A stretch of 64,000 bases of DNA from Temnopleurus reevesii (lineage: Eukaryota > Echinodermata > Echinoidea > Temnopleuroida > Temnopleuridae). The DNA lies in NCBI GenBank assembly GCA_036244855.1, contig BQKZ01001574.1, positions 25,168 through 89,167 of the forward strand, given 5' to 3'. Below, one piece after another: positions 50,991 to 60,773 of this stretch. Made by a program: the position numbers and the translations under genes. Within the stretch, counting starts at the first letter, position 1. The number at the start of each line of letters is the position of its first letter. The notes beneath the pieces were generated by a model. That model saw nothing but the letters and a program-made list of their open reading frames with translations. It was not told where the DNA came from and did not search any database.

Positions 50991-50994
50991 CCAC

Positions 50995-51455
50995 ACTAAT
51001 CATGGCGAGATTACACCTCCCCCATAAAAGGGCCCCAATATTCTTGACCATAGAAAACCCCAAATCCAAGATGGCGACGGCTAGCAGACCACTCATCTCA
51101 AGGCCGGCAGACGATGCATGAAAAAAAAAGAGAAAGAGAGAGAAGCATGGCCTGGGCAGCGTTTCACCAAATCGTTCTTAAAGTTAAGAACGACTTTGAG
51201 AAATACTGAAGCACGTTAACGAGTNACTAATCATGGCGAGATTACACCTCCCCCATAAAAGGGCCCCAATATTCTTGACCATAGAAAACCCCAAATCCAA
51301 GATGGCGACGGCTAGCAGACCACTCATCTCAAGGCCGGCAGACGATGCATGAAAAAAAAAGAGAAAGAGAGAGAAGCATGGCCTGGGCAGCGTTTCACCA
51401 AATCGTTCTTAAAGTTAAGAACGACTTTGAGAAAAACTGAAGCACGTTAACGAGT
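50995..51455. repeat. Exact 230-bp tandem copy across an N (assembly artefact)
   Basis: Positions 50995-51224 and 51226-51455 are the same 230 bp in the same orientation, separated only by the N at 51225. I see one difference (T at 51204, A at 51435). Two contig ends that overlapped but were not merged would give exactly this. A true recent duplication with an N placed precisely at its junction is much less likely. Confidence 0.9.
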
Positions 51456-51549
51456 GTAATCCTCATTAGGCCATTCAGCACAAGAACTGGTACCAGTCGT
51501 GCGTAAAGTCGTTCCTAAAGTCTTTCTTATCTTGGTGAAATGCCGTCCG
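51383..51549. mobile_element. MITE-like element with TTTCACCAA ends
   Basis: The left end CTGGGCAGCGTTTCACCAAA and the reverse complement of the right end (CCGGACGGCATTTCACCAAG) are imperfect inverted repeats. They continue inward to GTTCTTAAAG and AACGACTTT. The first copy of its left half also appears at 51153-51224 because of the assembly duplication. The boundaries are approximate. Confidence 0.55.
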
Positions 51550-51565
51550 GGTTTCCTTGGAGACA

Positions 51566-51660
51566 CTTTCCCGCCATTTCGAGGGTTTGAAGTGTCCGGA
51601 TGTGTGAGCTCTAGCGCCGATCGTCAGCCTACAGCCCCGGCCGAAATGGCGGCTATATTT
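51566..51660 (+). promoter_or_regulatory. GC-rich patch with E2F-, YY1- and MEF2-like motifs
   Basis: TTTCCCGCC (51567-51575) fits an E2F site and overlaps an inverted YY1-like CGCCATTT. AAATGGCGGC (51644-51653) is a forward YY1-like site. CTATATTTAG directly after it fits the MEF2 consensus. The patch is clearly richer in GC than the flanks. No transcript evidence can be read from sequence, and short motifs occur by chance. Confidence 0.25.
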
Positions 51661-51814
51661 AGGCCACCGTCCGCCAGCAATGTTTTACCAAATGGTGCTG
51701 CAGTCACATATCTGCTATTGAATATTTAATAGGTAGCGTTTGACTAGCGTTAATTGAATTTATTTGACAGTTTCTATGCACAAGAAGCACATTTGGCTGA
51801 TGATCAGATGTTAG

Positions 51815-51892
51815 CATGTGCGTACGCCGAGGGCAAGCGTATACAACATCAGTCGAACGTCTGTCCTGTGTCTCTGTGCGCTCAGGGAGTGT
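51815..51892. mobile_element. MITE family D fragment
   Basis: GTACGCCGAGGGCAAGCGTA and CGAACGTCTGTCCTGTGTCT through GCTCAGGGAGTGT match the inner palindrome and right half of family D (compare 60650-60710). The terminal repeats are lost. It lies immediately upstream of the SINE head. Confidence 0.55.
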
Positions 51893-51904
51893 CAAATATA
51901 TGCA

Positions 51905-52345
51905 GCAAACATTAGTTGGAAGTGTAACGGTATAGTGGTTTACACTCTCGCCTTTCAACCAGACAATCAAGGTTCGAATCCCACACATGGGGTCAATTTC
52001 CTCAAGCAAGAAAACCATTAATTCTCTACTGCACTCAACCCATATGAAGTTAATGTGTACATATCACTTAATACACACAAAAAACAAGAACTCACATATT
52101 TGAGTAATGTGACACTATAATGACACACAGTTGAGTATTTTCATTGATATACTCACCGGTGTGTCATTATAGTGTCACTTTTTGCGACTTTACTCAGATC
52201 CATGAGTTCTTGTTTTTTGTGTGTAGCTCCAAGGCTAAACCCTTGTTAAGAACACTGACTTTGTAAAGCACATAATACTTCTGACGATGAGGTGAAATAA
52301 AGTACTTCATAAACGTTCAGTATTATTATCATTAGTAGTAGTAGT
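51905..52345 (+). mobile_element. tRNA-derived SINE, interrupted by a nested MITE
   Basis: The head has a near-consensus pol III A box (CGGTATAGTGG, 51928-51938) and an intact B box (GGTTCGAATCC, 51971-51981). The body shares GTCAATTTCCTCAAGCAAGAA with the SINE at 62 kb (TTAATTTCCTTCAGCAAGAA). After the nested element (52074-52223) the body resumes with GACTTTGTAAAGCACATAAT and ends in a TATTATTATCATTAG tail. This is classic SINE structure: no frame, dependent on a LINE in trans. Confidence 0.75.
52074..52223. mobile_element. TA-flanked MITE nested in the SINE
   Basis: This 150-bp element starts CACACAAAAAACAAGAACTC and ends with its exact reverse complement for about 21 bp. Inside, GTGACACTATAATGACACAC and GTGTGTCATTATAGTGTCAC form a second, almost perfect palindrome. 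TA lies on both sides (52072-52073 and 52224-52225), as for Tc1/mariner elements. Its position inside the SINE shows it arrived later. Confidence 0.88.
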
Positions 52346-52900
52346 GGTAATAGTAGCATTAGTACTAGTACTAATATTACATTACTCAAAATAAGTTAAG
52401 AATCACTCTAAAATGTGTATACTCATGTGAATAATAATCAAGTTCTTATATATCTGGAAATGACCAAACGCAGCTGTTTTGAATGTTACCAAACGCCTTG
52501 TCATCAATTTCACGCATAAGTAACTTCGCATATCAAGTGAAGTCTCTCGCACCATTACAAATCCTAAAGTGCAGCCATTCTGAAGTGATACAATAAGGAA
52601 GAGATCCTTAACTTATATTAGCGTAATGTAATATTTTTATTAGGTATACGTTGGTCATTAACACAAATGTGTGACTGACCCCTTAGCAGCATTTGAACTT
52701 TCCCAATGATTAGACATTAACGAGACTTCATGTCCAGATAAAAGGCATCAAATTACACACTTCGAGACATTCTTGCTATGAAAAGTGGACATTAGTAATA
52801 TATCTTCTTGGGACCACGTCTTCATTTCCGTCCATTTTGATGTGTTGCCGCCTTTATCAATCAATAAATGGGTCGTCTATGTGTTATTAATTTCATATTT
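52346..52900. other. Unique AT-rich sequence after a (TAG)n-like patch
   Basis: TAGTAGTAGTAGTGGTAATAG follows the SINE tail at about 52334-52365. Nothing else was assigned. Confidence 0.45.
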
Positions 52901-52929
52901 GATTGTTACATCGGGATTTCTTTCAAACA

Positions 52930-53276
52930 TATTTCTCTAAAATTCCCTTTGACCCCTTTTCTTTCTCTGTCTCCCTGTCTCTCCTTCATTCCAATCCACC
53001 CGAACCCAACCATAAACTATCATTTTTACTTACATCTTCCTCTTTCTCTTTTCTTTCTTTTTTCTCTTTTCCTTTCTCTTTCTTTTTCGCTTTCCCCTTT
53101 TCTCTTTCGTTTTCTCTTTCTCTCGCTCTTCCCTTGCCCTTCCTCTTTCTCTTGGCTTTTCTTTCTCTTTTTCTTCCCCTTTCCCTTTCTCTTTCTCTCT
53201 CTCTCTCTATATATATTTTCACCAAAATATTTTTTTCGAAATTTGTCTCCTCCCTCTGTTTCTATTGCACTCCCTA

Positions 53277-53307
<31 letters not shown>

Positions 53308-53420
53308 CGTTTTCTCTTTCTCCTTTTCTTTTTTTTCTCTCTCTTTCCATGTCTTGGTGGTAATCTGTCTCATTATATTTTCTAAGTCGGTCAATATTTT
53401 TCTAACTCTCTTCTTCCATT
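52930..53420. repeat. ~490-bp pyrimidine (C+T) tract
   Basis: The + strand is almost all C and T over several hundred bases, in CTTT, TCTC and CCTTTC words with pure (TC)n at about 53277-53301. Overlapping open frames of up to 184 codons on both strands arise from the strand bias and give only Ser/Leu/Phe or Lys/Arg/Glu runs. They are not genes. Confidence 0.9.
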
Positions 53421-53934
53421 AGAAACTGGTTCTTGTTCTGTCCCCTCTACCACTTGAAATACACGCGCACTAAAAAAAAACGCTAACTCTCTCTCTTTCT
53501 GTTGCTTTTTTTTTTTTAATTCTTTTCATGCTTTAATCTTTTTCTATCACTCTATCTCTCTGCGTATCTACTGCTTCATTAAAATCACTCTCCCCTCCAA
53601 GTATACAATGATGTATCTCAGATTGAAGTGCAAACCTGACTCGATTTCTATTTTCGTATCCCAACTCATAACTTCGGCTCATTTAAGGGTATTCCCCGAA
53701 GGCGCCATTAACCTACAATAAAACCTGCTATTTTGAGGTGTTGATGTCGGGGATAGCTTACGCAATCATCAAGAAACCTGATGTAGTTTAGATTATTGCG
53801 CCATTGAGTCCCACACGACTCATCAACGCTGATTAATGTTTATAGAAAAGACAGTGAAATGACACGGATTCATCAAATATATTTTAAAAACTTGTCATAT
53901 CACACGATGTGCATTTGTCTTCTCGCTCGTCAGC

Positions 53935-54278
53935 AATGATGTGTGAGTGTGTGGGCGATGTGGTGAAGTGTGTGGGCGCTGTGGTGTAGTGTGTATGTGT
54001 ACAATGTGCAATCGTGTATTGTGCGTGTGTGATAGTGGATATGTGTAATAATGTGTGGGCTTGTGTATGAGAGTGTGTGCGTGTATATGTGTCTGATTTC
54101 CATGCAGTCGTGTCTCATGTGTGTAATATGTGCATGTAATTAAATGTGATTACATGTAATGATAGTGGATGTGTGTAGTAATGTGTGGGTTAGTAAGTGA
54201 GCGTGTGTGCGTGTACGTGTACGATCTCCAGTCGTGTCTGTACTATGTGTGTACTATGTGTGTGTAATTAAATGTGTG

Positions 54279-54314
<36 letters not shown>

Positions 54315-54440
54315 TAATATGTGGATAAGGAAAGTGCAAGTGCGTGTGCGTGTACGTATACAATGTCCAACCGTGTCGCATGTGTGTAATTAATGCGTGT
54401 AATTAAGTGTGGGATGTGTGTTTGTGTAGTAATGAGTGGG
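53935..54440. repeat. TG-rich minisatellite field with (GT)n core
   Basis: GTGTGTG words recur throughout, with a pure GT run at about 54278-54313. Repeated phrases such as GTGTAATAATGTGTGGG / GTGTAGTAATGTGTGGG and TGTGTAATTAA show an irregular higher-order pattern. No coding content. Confidence 0.85.
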
Positions 54441-56320
54441 TTAGGGTATGTGTGTGGTGTAATTTGCATATTTATTTGTCTGCATAATGTTTTCATGCGT
54501 TGTTAGTGCAGTTATTCTTAATTTCGACTCAGTATAATATTAATAGATTCCTCTGGTGGACATATGCTATCTACGTTAGATGTTTAAAGGTTGTAAAGCT
54601 TTAGTAAAGGGTTATTTTTGCTAATGATACACAATTTTCTAGAATACATCACTCGTTTGTTTGTTTGGACAACAACTAGGTGTCATTTTTCTTTTATAGA
54701 TGATTATGATGACAAAACAATTTCTTCTGTTGAAAGCGTGAGTACTTTTTATACTCAATGACGGTTTAATCTCGTGTAAATTCAGTTATGCTCAATAATA
54801 GTATAATTTACAAATGTATGTACAATATTACTCTATTCAGGTTTTCGAAAGGCATACTATATTTTGGCGGATATCGTATTGGAAGTCCTTTTTTTTTTTT
54901 TTTAATTTGGACCGCCTTTTCACTTTTTATCATTATCTTTCTGATGATAAGCCCAATTTTCTCTTCCACTTTCTGTAACCCCGAGTGTGACGCATGACTA
55001 TACTCTTAGAAAATTTGGGTAAGATACCTTCCACACAAACATTGGGTGAATTTTAACCAACATGAGCAAAATGACACCATATTTTTTTATTTATTTTAGT
55101 TTACAAGCATGATCAAAATTTCACTAAAGTTAGAGGTAACTTAACAACCAACAGTTGTGGACAGTATGTTGTCTCGTGTTGGGTAAGCTTTTGCCCAGTG
55201 TATCAGTGATGTGTAATTTGTTCTCATGAACATTAATGTTCTCTCTTTCCTACATTGTTCTAAGGGGTGTGTAATAGCCAACTCAGTAAATTTTGCAAAT
55301 CAAAAGTACTAAATGCCATACCTCAAAAGATCGGCTGAACTTTACGAAGGTTAATGGCATTATCCCATCCCTTGTCGTGGACTAATATCTGTCTCCTTCT
55401 TAAGCCCGGCACAAAGCTTAAAAAGCTGTGTAAACTTGGAAACCTGCCCATCCTCTTTGTAATTCTTACTTCATAAATATTCCATTTTCCCCATCTCCTA
55501 GCTGCCTTATTCCTCCAAGAAAAACCGCACCGCATCTTCATCTTCTTCTACATATGCATATCATCATTATCTGCTCGCATCGGTTGGGCTTATCCTACGG
55601 TCGCATTCCATGGCGGTGGATGGGTTGGGGTAGAGACAGGGAGAGTGGCGATGTTTGTTGCTTTAGTACACATTGCGTAAAGATGACGACACGTTAGTTT
55701 GATAATTTGTGTTCTCTATCTCTACCAGGGCGTATCCAGTTTGGCGCTAAAATGGGGGGGGGGGGTGCCATAGCTTAAATTGGGAGGGGGCATAGCTGTA
55801 CTATTTGTTGAGATACATGAGGCTGGTGTGGGATGAGCTGATATGTCTTCTGTAAATAAATCATTAAAAGGGAGATGCTCTATTTCTACAGCACCAGCCG
55901 GTAATACATTTAACCTCTACCAGAGATATTCTAATTGACTAAAACCAATTCTTAGGGAGGGATGGGACCTGTTTACCCCCCCCCCCCNACCCACCTTTCC
56001 CCATCCCCCACCTCCAATCACACCCAAAGCCTCAATTCCAATCGACTAAGTCGTGTATACAATTCATCTGACCCCTTAGAGAACTGCTATATCACGAACC
56101 AACCTTACAGATTGGATGGATGCTTTCATACCAATGTCGTCATCCTCTGCTCCTTGCCTGGCGTTTTCTTTGCTTTGAAATGTTCCATACCGCCGCAAAA
56201 GCGGTCAGATTGACGAGGAGAGGTGTGGGTGATATTTTAGCTCGTTTCCGTATCATTATAGACGCCTCATGATTATACAATATTCATAAGGGAGGAAGGA
56301 GAAGAGAGAAAGAGGGAGAG
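54441..56320. other. Mostly unique sequence
   Basis: CTACGTTAGATGTTTA at about 54572-54587 is a single near-match to the 33-bp minisatellite unit. A 12-base poly-G lies at 55754-55765 and a 12-base poly-C run with an N at 55976-55988. No gene was recognised. Confidence 0.4.
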
Positions 56321-56332
56321 ACGGATGGGCCT

Positions 56333-56377
56333 TGACGTCCGTGGGTATATAGGAGAAGGTGATGGTTATAGTATCAG
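56333..56377 (+). promoter_or_regulatory. Candidate core promoter: CRE-like site, TATA box, initiator
   Basis: TGACGTCC (56334-56341) is a CRE-like site. TATATA follows at 56346-56351. Thirty bases downstream, TATCAGAT (56372-56379) places an initiator-like A at 56376. This order and spacing are those of a TATA-type RNA polymerase II promoter. Each motif alone is common, so only the arrangement and what follows it (an ATG frame and a strong donor) give weight. Confidence 0.35.
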
Positions 56378-56690
56378 ATGCAAAGTGAACCGCATTTCAA
56401 ACCTGGGATCCCGCTATTACGGACTCGTCTTGTACCCTTGCATTTTCACCGCATAAGGGAGGCAGTGTTACCTTTTAACTTTGGATAATTTCGTATAAAT
56501 CTGTGATTTTCATATGAACTGGTCAGATTGGAGGTTGCTTGTCAACACAAATACAGAATATTGGCTGATATACAATTCCGTTTACGCGAACATCTCCTTG
56601 GACATTCTTATCTTCGATTCCAACATCATTCAATCAGGGGAAATTATAAGAGGATTAATCACGAAATATCGGAATAATGGCATTCTTCAT
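56376..56690 (+). CDS. Hypothetical first exon, partial coding frame (59 codons)
   Basis: From the proposed start at 56376, an untranslated leader leads to an ATG at 56514, preceded by an in-frame TAA at 56496. The frame stays open for exactly 59 codons to 56690, where CAT is followed by the consensus donor GTAAGTATT. The break falls between codons. The predicted peptide starts MNWSDWRLLVNTNTEYW and is rich in Ile, Asn and Tyr. I recognise no domain or signal peptide. The ATG context is weak (C at -3), and an upstream 36-codon frame (ATG at 56378) lies at the very start of the leader. If real, the intron could run to the acceptor at the window's end. A chance arrangement is the main alternative. 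Confidence 0.27.
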
Positions 56691-56700
56691 GTAAGTATTT

Positions 56701-58875
56701 GTCAATATCTGTGACTTATGTTCTCGCATTAACGTCATGCAATTTATGAGGGTTTTTTTTCTATTTACTCTTTAGGGTTTGTATCTATTCATTCTTTAGG
56801 GTTCATTGATTCTTAAATATTGATGTGCTCGAAAAATCAAGTGCCTTTCAATTCGTTTCGTGCAATGTGACATTTTAATTGAATTAGATATTTTTCCTAT
56901 CTACTAAATTTACCAAAGTTTCGTCGGGTTAACTTTTTTTCTCGATTATCTTATTAGTCATGGCCAAGTAATGGAAAAAGGAAATGATGAGAGAGCACAT
57001 TAGTGTTCTAATGATGCCCTAAGATGAAGTGTATTTGGTTGGCTCGTAGATGGATTTGGGGCCCAGTTAGGGTGAAGATCCGTTTGGAAAAGTAAGGAAT
57101 CCTTTTTTTCTTGCTAACTGGTATTTCCGACTTGTTAGCTTTGTATCTTCATCGAAACACATCTGAAAGTAATTGCATGTTTGAGAAATGTCTTTCGGTG
57201 CTGGACTAATGAAGCCACGTGATAAGGAATAATATGTTCTTTCTATTTCGTTGTTCTTCTAAAAATTTATCAGTTTGAGATTGATGTATGTTTGTTATAT
57301 TTACTTTACAACTTTCAAACGAGGTATGATTATATTGATTGTTGTTATTATTATTGTATTATTATTGTTATCATTATTGTAATTATTATTATCATTATTA
57401 TTATAATCATTCTCATTATAGTATATAATATATACATAATTAGTATACAATTTTTCTAGACATGATGTCATATTACATATTATATAATATTGTGTTATAT
57501 CTTATTCTGTTATATTATATCATCTAATGTAAATTCTACGCATATTTATATTGGAATTTATATTGGAAATAAAGTGCATGTTCTCCATTAACACATTGCA
57601 TTCATCGATAAGAAATTATTAATACAACTTACCATATTATTTTGGTAAGTGTTATGTAAACTCAACATTATAATCCTTATTGTCATAATTTACATTAATG
57701 ATAATAAGGGAATATTCGTGCATAATCTTACACATGATGTGTTGAACATTTTACAAGACTTGTTCAGAGCAGGGCTAATTACTATTAATACTGTAGTAAT
57801 AAGATAGTAGTTTGACACCGATTATGAAATACAATACAATGCAATAGTGAATACATTCCATGATAACTGAGCACAATGGACACTCGTGCACTCGAGCTGC
57901 CAGGAAAAGAATATGAATAATGGCTCTCAGAGGCTCTCATTCGTTCTCCTACATTAATACATTTGTTTCCGTGCTTTAAACATTCATAGGTTCACCCAAA
58001 GGAACAACATATTACAGTCGACAAAAATATTTGAGCATTAATTCTAAAAGTGACATTTAGTCTAACACGATTCGTTCATAAACCTAGTCGGATGTATTCG
58101 ATTTATCCAAGTATCTCGTCAAAAAAGTACTTTTTTGCAAGGGTTAGCGCTCATTCACACAAATCTGGGTGCAGTGGAAGAATATGTGTATACAATTGAG
58201 ACCTTTTTTATGGTGCAACAAAAAGACTTTGAACTGCACCTTAATTCGTTTATATGCTAAGGAGCATTGTATCGGGTCTTCATAAAGCGTATTACGCCGA
58301 GTCAATTCTTGTCAGAAATATATTTATCCTCATGAATTACTCGTAGGATGAAAATTCCAACAGGTCATTGTTTATCATATGTTTTCTCTTTTATATCTTT
58401 TCGTATTTGGTGCTAAGAATTTTGTCGTTTTGAACTTTAAGCATTTTGACTTTGTCCTCATATTTTGTTCTAATGTTGTTGTGACGTAGAATATTCCTCA
58501 TCTTCCCAGATTTTAATCGATGTTACAAATTTTAGCTCTACATTTGGCAATGATTAAAAAGTTGTTGATAAAGTATTATTGACATGTATATCACAGAGCA
58601 GCGCGCGATGTCATTTCTTTTCAGAAGGCAGCTACTACCGGTTGTAATACTACTACGACTACTTATACTATTACGAAATTATTTAAAGATCTGGTGACAT
58701 TGTCTACTTCTAGATATCCCAATGCCATTGGAACCTTATTTGTTTCTAGTCAAAATAAAACAAATTGATCAGTCATCTAGTGATTTTAGTCTAGACTGCT
58801 GATCTTTTAATCATAATCTAGTAACTTTTGTCTAGAAAAGGAGAAAATGGCCCTGTGGTCTTTTAAACTAGACTT
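56701..58875. other. AT-rich stretch with (ATT)n and AT microsatellites
   Basis: TATTATTATTG words fill about 57338-57420, followed by TATATAATAT-type AT-rich sequence to about 57530. A perfect 18-bp palindrome CAAAAAAGTACTTTTTTG lies at 58120-58137. Around 58770-58870 TCTAG-containing words recur without a clear period. No gene was recognised. Confidence 0.5.
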
Positions 58876-58878
58876 TTA

Positions 58879-59180
58879 GGCCCGTATTCCGATAGCGAGG
58901 TTTAAGTTAACCCTGGTATAAATCTGTGATTTACGTATGGGTAGCCAAAAGTGCCAAAACTTTATTTACAATGAATAATTCTTATGTTAACTGCTCTTTT
59001 TTCCCATGCTCTAATAATGTAAAAAATTATTGGAGTTTTTATTCCGAGACACTATGAGTGCCAAATGTGCTGGTAAATTAAACATCGACTGTTATAGATT
59101 CAAGCCTCTTTTGGCTTCCCATACTTAAACCACAAATTTAAACTCTAGTTTAAGTTAAACCTGACATCAGAATACGGGCC
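58879..59180. mobile_element. TTA-flanked MITE (GGCCCGTATTC ends, Harbinger-like)
   Basis: This 302-bp element has ends GGCCCGTATTCCGATAGCGA and, reverse-complemented, GGCCCGTATTCTGATGTCAG. Both are followed by GGTTTAA-type sequence (AGGTTTAAGTTAA against AGGTTTAACTTAA). The inner TTTACGTATGGGTAGCCAAAAG and CTTTTGGCTTCCCATACTTAA also pair. TTA flanks both sides (58876-58878 and 59181-59183). It has no frame. One copy only in the window. Confidence 0.87.
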
Positions 59181-59183
59181 TTA

Positions 59184-59770
59184 GTGTGTACTGATGATTA
59201 TTGCCACCACTAATCCTAACACCACACAACGATCATTACGACTTCTGTTTTTCACTTCTTCTACCACTTCTACTATTGCATCGGTTTTCCTATTCTGCTA
59301 CATGTAAAATAAAGATACTACTGACAAATACATCTGAAAGTGTCTTTGAACAATGATAAATGTGACATTTTCAAGACATTTTGACCCTTAGCGAACTTCC
59401 ATCCTTTCGGGATCAATTACAAATTTAATACGTGATACATACACCCTCTCTTGTTTTGGTGATTTATAAGAGCTTTAACGATGTCTTCATCACTCTGAAA
59501 TTCGGATATGATTCGAATGTTTTAGTTTCGACTTACCAAATCCCTCCGAGTCTGACGAACGAATTACTTCAAAAGCTGTTAAGGATTTTTATGTGTTTAA
59601 AACGTTAAGCGCTTTATTTTGGTGTGAGCCAAGACATTTGTATAATTTTACCCAGACAAAACACGAGATAAAGAAGGAGAGGGTGCAAATTACTGCATGG
59701 CCCCCTCTTTATCTCCAAGTCACCCACCATACACTGGTGTTAGATTTATTCTTCATTTTTCCTTTGTAGT
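59184..59770. other. Unique sequence, nothing assigned
   Basis: A minus-strand donor-like TTTG then GTAAGTCG near 59538 sits downstream of a short open stretch, which is too little to propose an exon. Confidence 0.4.
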
Positions 59771-59775
59771 ATTTT

Positions 59776-59905
59776 GTTATAATGATAATAATGAACGGCT
59801 TTTATATAGCGTTTATACCTCTTCATGAGAAATCCCTAAGCACTGAAGAAATACATCATTGCTGCCCCAGTTTTAGCAATTTGCAACTATGAAGCGCTTA
59901 TCTGT
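59776..59905 (-). mobile_element. SINE fragment, 5'-truncated
   Basis: The forward strand reads ATAATGATAATAATGAACGG (tail), TTTTATATAGCGTTTATACC, CCCTAAGCACTGAAGAA, and CCAGTTTTAGCAATTTGCAA before GAAGCGCTTA. This is the same order as 61753-61922 in the full SINE. The tRNA-like head is absent. Confidence 0.7.
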
Positions 59906-60184
59906 TCTAAAAAATTACGAGATTCGAATACAAATGTGACATTTCCTTCATTCTCTTATATTTTGAATGAGAAATCGTCACATATATAAGAAAAGTATGT
60001 ATCATACTCTGTAAATCAAATATAAATCATAGCAATCTGATGTCAGAAATAACTCCACAAATTTCTACAGGTCGCTTCTATTTTGATTAAATGTAGCCAG
60101 AATGATAATGACATACAACCCTGTAGATATAAAAAAAAAATCCTCTATTTTAAAGATTTTTCTTCTTCTTGCCACTTCTGCATA

Positions 60185-60314
60185 GGGACTGTAAGATAAA
60201 AGATGCTATCAAACTTACGATAAATATCGATCGTAAGTCTATGGCAAAACATGAATTAAAAAGATACGATTGATGTTTGATTAATCGTATCCCTTTTATG
60301 TTACAGGCCCCTGG
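60185..60314. mobile_element. MITE family A, copy 9
   Basis: AGGGACTGTAAGATAAAAGA and TTTTATGTTACAGGCCCCT are the termini. TACGATAAATATCGATCGTA is a palindromic centre, followed by the conserved AGTCTATGGCAAAACATG. This is one of the least diverged copies. Confidence 0.8.
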
Positions 60315-60522
60315 ATCAAAATACATATGCACGCGATATTGTATATGCATCGTTGAACGCCACTCTATCTGAAGTACATTTGACTTGGTAATTTTATGAA
60401 GAGGGGGACATTTTTTTTCAAGAGGGGGGGAAACTAGGACAGGAGGGGGTTTTCGACATGCCGGTCAATGACCTTTAAAAGTCGCACGGTGAAGTGGAAT
60501 CGAAAACTCATGATGCATTTTA

Positions 60523-60770
60523 AGACCGATTCACACCTTTGCGTTTTTAGCCTACGTCGGCCTAGCTTTGTTGACAATTAAAAACCGCTTCGCGGTCGCG
60601 CAGTATACGCTGATTAGACAATGGACTGACGTTCGGCTTGCGCTCAAGGAGCGTGCGCCGAACGTCAGCCCACCGTATAACCTGTGTCTTTGTGCGTCCA
60701 GGGAGCGTTTTTTAATTTTTAAAAACGCATGACCGACGCAGGCTAAAAACGCAAAGGTGTGAGTCGGCCC
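60523..60770. mobile_element. MITE family D, copy 4
   Basis: A 248-bp copy with ends AGACCGATTCACACCTTTGC and AAAGGTGTGAGTCGGCCC, flanked by TTA on both sides (60520-60522 and 60771-60773). The inner palindrome CGTTCGGCTTGCGCTCAAGG / GGAGCGTGCGCCGAACGTC is well kept. Orientation is the same as copy 3 and opposite to copies 1 and 2. Confidence 0.93.
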
Positions 60771-60773
60771 TTA

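Noticed and set aside
52868..53422. Long open frames (up to 184 codons, + and - strands) in the C+T-rich tract
   Set aside because: Strand-biased simple sequence lacks stop codons by composition. The translations are Ser/Leu/Phe or Lys/Arg/Glu runs without any domain.
55010..55205. MITE related to the element at 62.1-62.3 kb
   Set aside because: GGGTAAG and TTGGGT words occur near both ends but mostly in direct, not inverted, orientation. No convincing terminal pairing.
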